Source of the DNA: Providencia heimbachae ATCC 35613
GTDB taxonomy: Bacteria; Pseudomonadota; Gammaproteobacteria; Enterobacterales; Enterobacteriaceae
Assembly (NCBI RefSeq): GCF_001655055.1
Contig: NZ_LXEW01000018.1
Span: forward strand, 1-64,000
Direction: 5' to 3'
DNA length: 64,000 nt
Under the pieces are notes generated by a model that was given only the letters and a program-made list of their open reading frames with translations, did not search any database and was not told the DNA's origin. The stretch's first letter is position 1, and each line of letters starts with the position of its first letter. Made by a program: the position numbers and the translations under genes. Below, piece after piece: positions 42,644-51,193 of this stretch.

Positions 42644-43558
42644 ATGGTTATTATGGGTCTACTAAAGCAGTGGCGTAAGCAAAATAAGATATGGCAATCC
42701 TTTAACAATCGCTATATTCATTTAAAACACAAAATACGTATCGCAAAGCTACCTTCTGAGCAATATCAACAGTATCAGTTTATGTGCGACTCTTATAATT
42801 GCGCGAAATTATCATGTGTCATTAATAGCATACCTAATTTTATTGAGCGCCCAATTAATAAGTATTTACACAAGTCATGGAATGGTAAACAGAAACTACT
42901 TACCGCTAGCTATACACTAAATCTAATCGAAAACACATTTACACCTGATGCGATTGAGTCGATGTTCTCAACTGAACGTAAAGGGCTCGTTGTTGCCAAT
43001 ATCGAACTTAAATCGGCCGATTTCTCACAGTTAAGGATGATTTATTCCCAGTATCCACGGGAGGGCGACTTAACACTTCAGCTACTGAATGAAACAGGTG
43101 ATGAAATTTATTTGATGAGTTTTTCTTTTGGCGCTGAAGGACAACTCTATGTCTGTTCGCTTCAAGGCCCATCGACTGAACAGAGCGTTGAGCAAGTTAA
43201 GTCTATCACCAAACAAATGCATGGTATGAGACCTAAGAATTTATTGATGTCCGCTATTTATGCTGTCGCAGCCTATTTCCATGTTACATCAATCCTTGGT
43301 ATCTCCAATAACAGTCACATCAAAAGCCAGCATTTAAAATCAAGTTACGATAATTTTTGGCAAGAATGTGGGGCGACACCCACCACTGATGGTTGGTATC
43401 AACTACCACTTCAAGAACCCGTTCGGGATATCGAGCAAGTAAAAAGTCAACGTCGTGCAGAATTTCGTCGCCGCGAAGCCTTAAGAGAAGCGATGTTCCA
43501 AAACATTTTGTCCTCTCTGGCACAAAACTCGGTACAAGCTGTAACTCAAGTTGCTTAA
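42644..43558 (+). CDS. VirK/YbjX family protein (DUF535)
   Basis: Cytoplasmic DUF535 protein related to YbjX and to VirK of Salmonella and Shigella. Supporting features are RKGLVVANIELKS, LTLQLLNETGDEIYLMSFSF, LYVCSLQGP and the C-terminal YDNFWQECGA...GWYQLP pattern, which are typical of the family. 304 residues. The molecular role is not established; relatives affect membrane and virulence traits. It is not present at this place in E. coli, where yqcC adjoins csrB, so it is a lineage insertion. ATG at 42644 or 42653 may be the true start. Confidence 0.8.
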   Translation: MVIMGLLKQWRKQNKIWQSFNNRYIHLKHKIRIAKLPSEQYQQYQFMCDSYNCAKLSCVINSIPNFIERPINKYLHKSWNGKQKLLTASYTLNLIENTFTPDAIESMFSTERKGLVVANIELKSADFSQLRMIYSQYPREGDLTLQLLNETGDEIYLMSFSFGAEGQLYVCSLQGPSTEQSVEQVKSITKQMHGMRPKNLLMSAIYAVAAYFHVTSILGISNNSHIKSQHLKSSYDNFWQECGATPTTDGWYQLPLQEPVRDIEQVKSQRRAEFRRREALREAMFQNILSSLAQNSVQAVTQVA

Positions 43559-43601
43559 TTTTAGACACTTTATGTGTATTTTTCGGTTTTTTCGTCAGAT
43601 T

Positions 43602-43728
43602 TATCATCTAAATAGTTCGAGTTGTAGCAAGGCCGCAAGCGAAATTATCCCGATGAGCTTACACAAGTAAGTGATTCGGGTAATTGAGTACAGCTAACGC
43701 AGCTACAGCTTGAAATATGACGAAGATA
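43602..43728 (+). repeat. ERIC element, copy 1 of an abutting tandem pair
   Basis: 127 bp, the canonical ERIC length. Contains AAATAGTTCGAGTTG, AAGCGAAATTATCCCGATGA, the central hairpin GAGCTTAC / GTAAGTGATTC, and CTACAGCTTGAAATATGACG. The match to the ERIC consensus is clear over the full length. It starts 43 bp after the VirK-like gene. Confidence 0.95.
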
Positions 43729-43856
43729 CCCCCTCTAAATAGTTCGAGTTGTAGCAAGGCGGCAAGCGAAATTATCCCGATGAGCTTACACAAGTAAGTG
43801 ATTCGGGTAATTGAGTGCAGCTAACGCAGCTACAGCTTGAAGTATGACGAGGGGAA
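43729..43856 (+). repeat. ERIC element, copy 2 of an abutting tandem pair
   Basis: Second ERIC immediately following the first in the same orientation at a period of 127 bp. The two copies differ at about three positions over the central 114 bp (for example GGCCGC against GGCGGC and GAGTACAG against GAGTGCAG). It ends six bases before the T run of the CsrB-like RNA terminator. Confidence 0.95.
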
Positions 43857-43861
43857 AGGAT

Positions 43862-43897
43862 AAAAAAGCCAGCCAATGCATATACACTGACTGGCTC
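43862..43897 (-). terminator. Terminator of the CsrB-like RNA
   Basis: Stem AGCCAG..(43896-43885) with ..CTGGCT (43878-43867), 12 pairs including two G-U, loop TATATG, then six T on the reverse strand (A6 at 43862-43867 forward). Confidence 0.88.
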
Positions 43898-43977
43898 ATT
43901 ATGTTTTAAACAAGTTCTATTAAGCATCCTGCAAAACGGCATCCTGCCGTATGACATCCTGTCATATAAAAACAATT
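43862..43977 (-). ncRNA. csrB: Candidate CsrB-family sRNA (CsrA sponge), unusually short
   Basis: Reverse-strand RNA with three perfect CAGGATG motifs in consecutive stem-loops: ATGAC-AGGAT-GTCAT, ACGGC-AGGAT-GCCGT and a weaker GC-AGGAT-GC (43923-43965). CsrB RNAs bind CsrA through exactly this motif in loops. A 12-bp stem (AGCCAGTCAGTG / CATTGGCTGGCT, two G-U pairs) and six T form the terminator at 43862-43896. It lies immediately downstream of syd, as csrB does in E. coli. A perfect -10 TATAAT at 43984-43989 would give 116 bases; a start near 44056, where GGACAGGG recalls the E. coli CsrB 5' end GTCGACAGGG, would give about 195 and add two GGA motifs. E. coli CsrB is 369 bases with about 18 repeats. 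Confidence 0.7.
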
Positions 43978-44225
43978 TAGCAGATTATAGAAATCTACGT
44001 GCCATCCATGACTTTGTTTTTACTTATAAAAATGCTAAACAATCTACCCTGTCCAGCCGCATAAGAATGTATTAAAACTATTAATGAAACAAGCTATCAC
44101 GGCAAACTAAAAGTCATTACAAAGCACAATGGTATTATGTTTTCATAGTAACGTCATGAAATTAAAAGTTAAATAATTATCATTTCACTATCATTAAAAA
44201 TATTTGAGATATTGCTTAACCAAAT

Positions 44226-44243
44226 TGTAGGTAAATACTTACA
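44226..44243 (-). promoter_or_regulatory. Candidate UvrY/GacA binding site upstream of the CsrB-like RNA
   Basis: Reverse-strand TGTAAG-TATTTA-CCTACA matches the GacA/UvrY/SirA inverted repeat TGTAAG-N6-CTTACA at 11 of 12 fixed positions. It lies just past the syd stop, about 180-250 bp upstream of the possible RNA starts; csrB in E. coli is activated by UvrY from a distal upstream site. The DNA between is very AT-rich. Confidence 0.6.
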
Positions 44244-44262
44244 TTTTCTATCAGCAAATATC

Positions 44263-44823
44263 CTACCCTTGCGGTTTAATAATCGGTAATAATGCCTTCA
44301 TAAAATGATTGATATCAGGGGAAAGCACTCTTCTGTCTTTACTACCAAATTTTTCTAAGATGATTTCGCCCGTTAAATTGCACATTGAGATCATTTCGAT
44401 TTCAGAATCTAAGGTCGCAATAAAAAGTGTTGGTGAGAGTTTCAAACGCTTTTGAGTGACTAAATGGCCAATCAAGTTCTCTTGTAGTCGAATAAAATCA
44501 TCTTCATTCCACACCTGCACTAAGCTCAACTCTAACCCTTCAAATGATGCTTTCATATCACCCGCGAGTTGAGTGGTATAAAAACCATGAATATCTTCCT
44601 GCAAATTTATATCAAGCGCTGTAGCGACCTTATGCAAGCTTTTATCTTCTAACGGAAAAGGTTGTGGTTCCCAATAAACCCAATTCTCCCCCGTACGTAC
44701 AACACAAGGCGAAGGGATACCATATAAATCAACAGATGCGGGTGGTAAGTCCGTTTGTTCAAGCCATTGAGACACATATTTTTTAGTGAAGTTACTCAGT
44801 GATTCAGAAGTTATTGTGTTCAT
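44263..44823 (-). CDS. syd: SecY-interacting protein Syd
   Basis: Peripheral cytoplasmic protein that binds SecY and may police SecYEG quality. 186 residues (E. coli 181); conserved VDLYGIPSPCVV, WVYWEPQPFP, YTTQLAGDM and the VLSPDINHFMKALLP end. Divergent from queF as in E. coli, with the CsrB-like RNA downstream on the same strand. Confidence 0.94.
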   Translation of the reverse strand: MNTITSESLSNFTKKYVSQWLEQTDLPPASVDLYGIPSPCVVRTGENWVYWEPQPFPLEDKSLHKVATALDINLQEDIHGFYTTQLAGDMKASFEGLELSLVQVWNEDDFIRLQENLIGHLVTQKRLKLSPTLFIATLDSEIEMISMCNLTGEIILEKFGSKDRRVLSPDINHFMKALLPIIKPQG

Positions 44824-44949
44824 AGTTATATGATTTTTTAGACCAATTTGAATTGAAAGGCGTCAATAAGGTAGATAAGTGATATTATGACAGAAGTTTA
44901 ACTGTGAATGAAATACGCTTATTTGAGTTTATGAAGTATAGGGATCAAT

Positions 44950-45795
44950 ATGTCAGACTACCATAACAATCCAGCACTTGATAATTTAACGCTTGGAAAA
45001 AAAACAGCCTATCACGATCAATATGATCCTGCATTATTACAACCTGTTCCGCGCAGTTTAAATAGAGATCCTTTAGATATCCACGCCGACTCCCTTCCTT
45101 TTCACGGGGCTGATATTTGGACGCTTTATGAACTCTCATGGCTTAATCATCGGGGTGTTCCTCAAGTTGCAATAGGCTCCATCAGCGTTGATGCCAATAG
45201 CCAAAACCTGATTGAATCAAAAAGTTTTAAGTTATATCTCAACAGTTTTAACCAAACTCAGTTTGAAACTTGGGAAAATGTGCGAAGCGTTTTGCAAAGT
45301 GATTTAAGTCACTGTGCGAATGGGGATGTTAGCGTTACACTCCATAAGTTAGATTATTTTTCACAACAAACTATTCATCAATTTCATGGAATTTGTATCG
45401 ATGAACAAGAAATTGATATCGATAATTATGAATTTAGTCGCCACTATTTGGCAGACTGTACAACCCGTGAAATTGTCGAAGAAACCCTCATCAGCCATTT
45501 GTTAAAGTCAAATTGTCTGATTACTAACCAGCCTGACTGGGGTTCAGTCCAAATTCACTATCGTGGCGCTAAAATTGATCATGAAGCGTTGTTACGCTAT
45601 CTCGTTTCATTTCGCCATCATAATGAGTTTCATGAACAGTGTGTGGAACGTATTTTTAATGATATCGCTCAGTTGTGTAAACCTGAAAAATTAACTGTCT
45701 ATGCACGCTATACACGTCGCGGTGGCCTTGATATCAACCCGTGGCGAAGTAATGAACAATTTAGACCTGAAATGGGTCGGTTAGCACGACAATAA
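44950..45795 (+). CDS. queF: NADPH-dependent 7-cyano-7-deazaguanine reductase
   Basis: Reduces preQ0 to preQ1 in queuosine biosynthesis. Long two-half QueF type of 281 residues (E. coli 282). The nucleophile Cys189 is in [12 protein letters not shown], and the substrate motif [13 protein letters not shown] starts at about residue 89. The C-terminal ends [14 protein letters not shown]. No preQ1 riboswitch is visible in the 126 bp upstream. Confidence 0.96.
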   Translation: MSDYHNNPALDNLTLGKKTAYHDQYDPALLQPVPRSLNRDPLDIHADSLPFHGADIWTLYELSWLNHRGVPQVAIGSISVDANSQNLIESKSFKLYLNSFNQTQFETWENVRSVLQSDLSHCANGDVSVTLHKLDYFSQQTIHQFHGICIDEQEIDIDNYEFSRHYLADCTTREIVEETLISHLLKSNCLITNQPDWGSVQIHYRGAKIDHEALLRYLVSFRHHNEFHEQCVERIFNDIAQLCKPEKLTVYARYTRRGGLDINPWRSNEQFRPEMGRLARQ

Positions 45796-45892
45796 ATACA
45801 AATGTTGTTGAAAAAATACAGTTGAAATGATTGTGACTGAAGTTTTTAGCACAATCCTTCGTCAAGAGCCCTACGGGGTAAAGGAGTGTTAC

Positions 45893-47260
45893 TTGATTAC
45901 TCATGTCAGTCCATTAGGATCTATGGATCTACTATCTCAGCTTGAAGTTGATATGTTGAAACGTACTGCGAGCAGCCATTTATATCGGTTATTTAGAAAT
46001 TGTTCATTAGCCGTATTGCATTCAGGTAGCTTAACAGATAGTAGTAAAGAGTTACTGGAAAAAAGTATCGACTTTGATATCAATGTATTGCGTCGTGAAC
46101 GTGGTGTGAAGCTTGAGCTTATCAACCCGCCTGAAGAAGCCTTTGTTGATGGTAAGATTATCCGTACTTTGCAAGCAAACTTATTTGCTGTTCTCCGCGA
46201 TATTCTTTTCGTTCATGCGCAAATCAACACCGCAAAAGAGCAATTACATTTAGATCTCGAAAATGGTGCTCATCTCACAAATATGATTTTCTCTATTCTA
46301 CGTAATGCACGCGCTTTACATATTGATGAAGAACCAAACATGATTGTATGTTGGGGTGGGCACTCAATTAATGAAACTGAATATCTATACGGCCGGAAAG
46401 TCGGTAATGAGCTCGGATTAAGAGAGCTTAATATTTGCACTGGCTGTGGCCCAGGAGCGATGGAAGCGCCGATGAAAGGTGCTGCGGTTGGTCATGCTCA
46501 ACAACAATATAAAAATAGCCGTTTTATTGGCCTGACAGAGCCCTCCATCATTGCCGCTGAACCACCTAACCCATTGGTTAATGAGCTGCTTATTATGCCT
46601 GACATCGAAAAACGCTTAGAGGCTTTTGTTCGATTAGCCCATGGCATCATTATTTTTCCTGGTGGTGTGGGCACGGCAGAAGAACTGCTGTATCTATTGG
46701 GAATATTGATGGACCCTGAAAATAGTGAGCAAGTACTTCCTTTGGTTCTAACAGGTCCTAAAGAAAGCGCAGAATATTTCTCAGTACTTGATGATTTTAT
46801 TCGCCACACATTAGGTGATGATGCAAGTAAACACTACCAAATCATCATTGATGATCCACAAGAAGTCGCGCGAGTCATGAAGAGAAACATGCCATTGGTG
46901 AAAGATAATCGCCGCAGTACCGGTGATGCTTATAGCTTTAACTGGTCAATTAAAATTGCCCATGAACTACAACATCCTTTTGAACCAACACATGAAAACA
47001 TGGCTTCATTGAACTTGTATCCAGGCCAATCACCCGAAAAATTAGCGTCAGATCTTCGTCGCGCTTTCTCCGGTATCGTCGCGGGTAATGTGAAAGAGTC
47101 AGGTATGAAAGCCATTGAGAAACAGGGCCCATTCAAAATTCATGGTGATACTGACATCATGAGGCGTATGGATATTTTACTGCAAGGATTTGTCAGCCAG
47201 CACCGCATGAAGCTACCCGGTGGTACCGCTTATGAACCTTGTTATGAAATAGTGAAATAA
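45893..47260 (+). CDS. ppnN: Nucleotide 5'-monophosphate nucleosidase PpnN
   Basis: LOG-family nucleosidase that hydrolyses purine and pyrimidine monophosphates and is stimulated by (p)ppGpp (YgdH). Motifs [17 protein letters not shown] and [16 protein letters not shown] form the phosphoribohydrolase site. I choose TTG at 45893: AAGGAG lies six bases before it and the conserved sequence [11 protein letters not shown] starts there, giving 455 residues (E. coli 454). An ATG at 45827 would add 22 unconserved residues. A small TAGGCC/GGCCTA hairpin follows the stop. Confidence 0.94.
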   Translation: MITHVSPLGSMDLLSQLEVDMLKRTASSHLYRLFRNCSLAVLHSGSLTDSSKELLEKSIDFDINVLRRERGVKLELINPPEEAFVDGKIIRTLQANLFAVLRDILFVHAQINTAKEQLHLDLENGAHLTNMIFSILRNARALHIDEEPNMIVCWGGHSINETEYLYGRKVGNELGLRELNICTGCGPGAMEAPMKGAAVGHAQQQYKNSRFIGLTEPSIIAAEPPNPLVNELLIMPDIEKRLEAFVRLAHGIIIFPGGVGTAEELLYLLGILMDPENSEQVLPLVLTGPKESAEYFSVLDDFIRHTLGDDASKHYQIIIDDPQEVARVMKRNMPLVKDNRRSTGDAYSFNWSIKIAHELQHPFEPTHENMASLNLYPGQSPEKLASDLRRAFSGIVAGNVKESGMKAIEKQGPFKIHGDTDIMRRMDILLQGFVSQHRMKLPGGTAYEPCYEIVK

Positions 47261-47322
47261 ATTAAGTAGGCCAAGGATGGCCTATAATAACAATACCCCC
47301 CACATTGATATATACGGTATTT

Positions 47323-48078
47323 ATGATCCATTTATTAATTATTGATGCGCTAAACCTAATACGGCGGATCCACGCCGTACAAGGAAGTCCATGTGGAGAT
47401 ACCTGCTTATCTGCTATTTCCCAACTAATCAATCATACGGATGCAACGCATGTTGTCGCTGTATTTGATGAGGAAGGGCGACATCAGAGTTGGCGACATA
47501 ACCTATTGCCCGACTATAAAGCTGGCCGGCAACCCATGCCTGAGGACTTACAAACAGATCTTCCGGCATTAATAGCCCAATTTGAAACTAAAGGTCTTCA
47601 TTGCTGGCAATCCCAAGGTGATGAAGCTGATGATTTAGCCGCTACTTTAGCTGTCCGCATCGCTGAATCTGGGCATACTGTGACCATCGTATCGACAGAT
47701 AAAGGCTACTGCCAATTATTATCCCCACACATTCGAATTCGTGATTATTTCCAAAAACGCTGGTTGGATGTCCCCTTTATTGAAAAAGAGTTTGGTGTAA
47801 AACCAGAGCAATTACCCGATTATTGGGGCTTAGCTGGCATTAGCAGCAGTAAAGTGCCTGGAGTTGCAGGTATTGGGCAGAAAAGTGCGACAATGCTGTT
47901 ACAGCAATACCAAACCATTGAACATTTATTCGCTAACCTCAATAATCTCGAAGATAAATGGCAGAAGAAATTAGTCAATAATCAGGAAATCGCACTTATT
48001 TGCCGCGATATTGCGACATTAAAGACAGATATTGCCCTGCAAGGAAATTTAAACCAATTACGTTATCAGCCCAAATAG
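47323..48078 (+). CDS. xni: Flap endonuclease Xni
   Basis: 5'-3' exonuclease-like flap endonuclease (YgdG, formerly exonuclease IX), a homologue of the Pol I 5' nuclease domain. Acidic motifs [12 protein letters not shown] and [10 protein letters not shown]; helix-hairpin-helix like region [18 protein letters not shown] at 47323 gives 251 residues, equal to E. coli; the ribosome site is weak. Follows ppnN as in E. coli. Confidence 0.94.
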   Translation: MIHLLIIDALNLIRRIHAVQGSPCGDTCLSAISQLINHTDATHVVAVFDEEGRHQSWRHNLLPDYKAGRQPMPEDLQTDLPALIAQFETKGLHCWQSQGDEADDLAATLAVRIAESGHTVTIVSTDKGYCQLLSPHIRIRDYFQKRWLDVPFIEKEFGVKPEQLPDYWGLAGISSSKVPGVAGIGQKSATMLLQQYQTIEHLFANLNNLEDKWQKKLVNNQEIALICRDIATLKTDIALQGNLNQLRYQPK

Positions 48079-48085
48079 CAGGAAC

Positions 48086-48118
48086 AAAAAAGGTCACATT
48101 CGAAGTGACCTTTTTTTT
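48086..48118. terminator. Bidirectional terminator between xni and rlmM
   Basis: Stem AGGTCAC (48091-48097) / GTGACCT (48105-48111) with A5 before and T8 after, symmetrical for the two converging genes. Confidence 0.92.
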
Positions 48119-48130
48119 ATCTTAATCGTT

Positions 48131-49234
48131 CTAATAGAACTCACGAGCCATTGGATTTGCGGACCAAACACGCTGAACGTGCACTGTCACTTCTTCTCGG
48201 TCATGATAAAGCTGTTTAGCTTGAATTAGGACATTTATACCGTGCTCTTTTAACTGAGTCTGCATCTTACTTAAAATATGAGACACTTCTTCATAGCGTT
48301 TTTTCATTGGCAGTTTTAAGTTAAAAATCGCTTCACGACAACGCCCTTCCTGCAACCATTCGGTCATCAGCGCAGCAACTTTAGCTGGTTTTTCAACCAT
48401 ATCGCAAACTAACCAAGTAATATTTTGCGATGGTGGCAGAAATTTAAAACCATCAACTCGGTGATGCTTAACTTGTCCTGTATCCATCAAGCTTTCAGCC
48501 ATAGGGCCGTTATCGACAGCGTGAACCATCATACTGCGTTTTACTAGTTGATACGTCCAACCACCTGGACATGCACCCAAATCGACGGCATTCATACCAC
48601 TTGCTAGACGCTCCTCCCATTCCCCATAAGGAATAAAAACGTGAAATGCTTCTTCTAGTTTTAACGTTGAGCGGCTTGGCGCATCTGAAGGAAGCTTCAG
48701 TCGAGGGATCCCCATATAGAAATTAGAACTATTATTGGTATACGAGTAACCTGTATAGCAGCAACCCGGCGCAATAAAAAAGACATGAATAACAGGTCGT
48801 TTAAAATTTTCTGTTGCGAGAAGTATTTTTTCTTTACGTAAAGCATTACGTAGAGGAACCGTAAATTTACGGCAAAACTTCATTAGCTCTTTACATTCAT
48901 TAGTATCAGCAACTTCGACACGAAGATCGCCTGCTCGGGCAACTTGTTGGCTGAGTACATTAACAATAGGTGTAATTCTGTCTTCTGGTGGTAAATCTTT
49001 GAGTAGATCCCCAACCACTATCATTTGGCGAGCAAAAATTAGCTCACGAAAAGGTAGAGTACGAACGAGTTTATCTGCATCTTCTTCTTGATAACATTCG
49101 AAAATAACATAACCACTATTTTCTTTTACTCGAGCAAAACCAAAGATTTCTTTCTGCCCAGCTTTATCTGTAATCTCTGCTGCGCACTCTTTTTCAAAGC
49201 CTGGGCGGCAATATAATGCAATTTTATTACTCAT
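48131..49234 (-). CDS. rlmM: 23S rRNA 2'-O-ribose C2498 methyltransferase
   Basis: SAM-dependent methyltransferase for C2498 of 23S rRNA. N-terminal THUMP-like region and C-terminal Rossmann domain with [26 protein letters not shown] and LKLPMKKRY (FtsJ/RrmJ-type K-D-K-E). 367 residues (E. coli 366). Its start overlaps the ygdD stop by 8 bases. Confidence 0.95.
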   Translation of the reverse strand: MSNKIALYCRPGFEKECAAEITDKAGQKEIFGFARVKENSGYVIFECYQEEDADKLVRTLPFRELIFARQMIVVGDLLKDLPPEDRITPIVNVLSQQVARAGDLRVEVADTNECKELMKFCRKFTVPLRNALRKEKILLATENFKRPVIHVFFIAPGCCYTGYSYTNNSSNFYMGIPRLKLPSDAPSRSTLKLEEAFHVFIPYGEWEERLASGMNAVDLGACPGGWTYQLVKRSMMVHAVDNGPMAESLMDTGQVKHHRVDGFKFLPPSQNITWLVCDMVEKPAKVAALMTEWLQEGRCREAIFNLKLPMKKRYEEVSHILSKMQTQLKEHGINVLIQAKQLYHDREEVTVHVQRVWSANPMAREFY

Positions 49235-49622
49235 TGCGTGACGCCGATTTCCTTAGACGCATAGCGCCAATAACAACTAACAGCCAGCCAATAAGGAAAC
49301 ATACTCCCCCTATTGGCGTAAAATAAGAAAAGTATTTTACCTGCAATAGGGCCATACAATAAAGACTACCGCTAAAAAGAAGTATACCAACCGAGAAAAA
49401 AACACCTGACCAGTAAAACCACAGTACAACTTTACGTAATAGAATAGCACCTAAGACCATCAAAGCCACAGTATGTAACATTTGATAGCGAATACCTATC
49501 TCAATCCACTCCATTTGATGGACACTCATGATTGAAGATAGAGCGTGAGAACCAATAGCGCCAAAAGCGACAGTAAAAAAGCCACTAATTCCCGCGAAAA
49601 TTAACATCAAACGACTATTCAC
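49227..49622 (-). CDS. ygdD: DUF423 family inner-membrane protein YgdD
   Basis: Small membrane protein of unknown function. 131 residues with about four hydrophobic helices, conserved [21 protein letters not shown] and [14 protein letters not shown]. Between gcvA and rlmM, the same order as in E. coli. Confidence 0.92.
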   Translation of the reverse strand: MNSRLMLIFAGISGFFTVAFGAIGSHALSSIMSVHQMEWIEIGIRYQMLHTVALMVLGAILLRKVVLWFYWSGVFFSVGILLFSGSLYCMALLQVKYFSYFTPIGGVCFLIGWLLVVIGAMRLRKSASRNE

Positions 49623-49649
49623 AGTAACACCTTTTTATTGAATATTTGA

Positions 49650-50591
49650 TTACTGAATAGGCGCCACATCTTGGTCACCCGTAATAAAACCTAATTTTTC
49701 TTGTTCGCTGGCAGCCTGAGCTAAGATCCATTGGCGAAATGCCGCTATTTTTCCTAAATCAGCCTGACTCTCTTGGCAAACAAGATAAAATGCATTTTTA
49801 CTCACTAATACCTCGCTAAAGGGACAAACTAAACGCCCTGCATCGATTTCATTTCTTGCCATTACATTATTTGTTAAAGCGACGCCTTGTCCATGTACAG
49901 CCGCTTGAATAACCATTGAGCTATGACTAAAAATGGGGCCTTGCTGTACATTAACCACATTCTGTAATTCTAATTGCTTAACATACGCTTGCCAATCTCG
50001 ACGAGATGAATCATGCAACAACGTGTGCTTAGCTAAATCTTCAGGATGCTTCAACTGAAGGCCTCCTGTTAATAATGAAGGTGAACAAACTGGCATTAAA
50101 TACTCTGCATAAAGCCTATCTGTCCTTAATCCTGACCAATTCCCTCTGCCGTAGAAAATAGCGACATCTACGTCATCTGCCAATTTATCTTCTTCTCTGT
50201 CCACTGCTTGGATTCGGACATCAATTCCAGGAAAAGCTTGATTAAAACCAGAAAGGCGCGGTACTAACCATTGAATCGCAAAACTTGGTGATAAACTTAC
50301 CGTTAATGCCCCTTTCGCACTACGTGCCTGAAGCTTTCTTGTTGCTTCATTCAGCGAAGAAAAAATTTCTTTAATATCAAGATAGTAACTTTGTCCCTCT
50401 TCCGTTAGCAGTAAGGAACGATTGCGTCTACGAAATAGCTTTAACCCAAGAAAATCCTCCAAGGATTTCATTTGGTGGCTAACAGCAGCTTGTGTTACAA
50501 ATAACTCTTCTGCCGCTTTAGTAAAACTTAAATGACGGGCAGCGGCATCGAAGACTCTCAGTGCATTAAGTGGCGGTAATCTTTTAGACAT
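49650..50591 (-). CDS. gcvA: LysR-family regulator of the glycine cleavage system
   Basis: Controls gcvTHP and activates the GcvB sRNA transcribed divergently. N-terminal winged helix-turn-helix (LSFTKAAEELFVTQAAVSHQ, residues 20-39) and a LysR effector domain. ATG at 50589-50591 begins the conserved SKRLPPLNALR and gives 313 residues (E. coli 305); an in-frame GTG two codons upstream is possible. Confidence 0.96.
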   Translation of the reverse strand: MSKRLPPLNALRVFDAAARHLSFTKAAEELFVTQAAVSHQMKSLEDFLGLKLFRRRNRSLLLTEEGQSYYLDIKEIFSSLNEATRKLQARSAKGALTVSLSPSFAIQWLVPRLSGFNQAFPGIDVRIQAVDREEDKLADDVDVAIFYGRGNWSGLRTDRLYAEYLMPVCSPSLLTGGLQLKHPEDLAKHTLLHDSSRRDWQAYVKQLELQNVVNVQQGPIFSHSSMVIQAAVHGQGVALTNNVMARNEIDAGRLVCPFSEVLVSKNAFYLVCQESQADLGKIAAFRQWILAQAASEQEKLGFITGDQDVAPIQ

Positions 50592-50657
50592 ATTCACTTC
50601 TATTTGGCATATTAATATGCATTAGTTTTTCTCATCCGAAGCATTATAAATTGTCCC

Positions 50658-50686
50658 TTGAGGATACGCCAGTAAATACCTATAGT
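50658..50686 (+). promoter_or_regulatory. gcvB promoter
   Basis: TTGAGG (50658-50663), 17-bp spacer, TATAGT (50681-50686), placing the start at 50693, seven bases downstream, exactly where the conserved GcvB 5' end ACTTCCT begins. Confidence 0.85.
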
Positions 50687-50692
50687 ATGCAC

Positions 50693-50894
50693 ACTTCCTA
50701 AGCCGGAACGAAAAGTTTCAGAGTTTGGTTACTTTGGAACTTTTGGCTTTGTGGTTGTGATGTTGTGTTTGCAAGTTGTCTGGGTATGCCAGACTTTGTA
50801 GCTATTGCTACTGTTTATTTTCACTTCCTGTACATTTACCCTGTCTGTCCATAGTGATTTTATAGTGCACCGCCTAAGCGCGGTGCTTTTTTTT
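50693..50894 (+). ncRNA. gcvB: GcvB small regulatory RNA
   Basis: Hfq-dependent sRNA that represses many amino-acid and peptide transporter mRNAs. The 5' end ACTTCCTAAGCCGGAACGAA, the GT-rich R1 seed (GTGGTTGTGATGTTGTGTTT, about 50751-50770), the TTCACTTCCTGTACATTTAC block followed by the CCTGTCTGTCC block, and the terminator GCACCGC / GCGGTGC with T8 (50867-50894) all match E. coli GcvB. 202 nt. Divergent from gcvA. The 299 bp from here to csdA is AT-rich and I see nothing further in it. Confidence 0.96.
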
Positions 50895-51193
50895 GTGTTA
50901 TTTACTTTAATAAATACAACAAACTATGGATATGCACTAGTTTACCGAAAAAACATTCAGTTAGATATTTAAGATAATTCTTGAAATTAATTGATTAATA
51001 AAGACAAAAGCAATGCATTCTTCATAAAAAAACAGATTGTGATGTAAAAAGCATCATCAATTTAGCGAATAATTTATTTTTCTGAAACAATTAATACCAA
51101 ACGTAACAAAATATTTCAATGGGTATATTGAAAAATGACAGGTTATACTTAGCGAAAATAACTTCCCAAAATAGATATATAAGCCTATACACT

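Noticed and set aside
43772-43975. A 67-residue open frame on the reverse strand across the ERIC copy and the CsrB-like RNA
   Set aside because: Its codons run through the RNA terminator, the CAGGATG hairpins and the ERIC repeat; no ribosome site and no protein-like sequence.
44824-44949. preQ1 or preQ0 riboswitch in front of queF
   Set aside because: The 126-bp syd-queF gap lacks the aptamer's conserved C-rich stem and A-rich tail.
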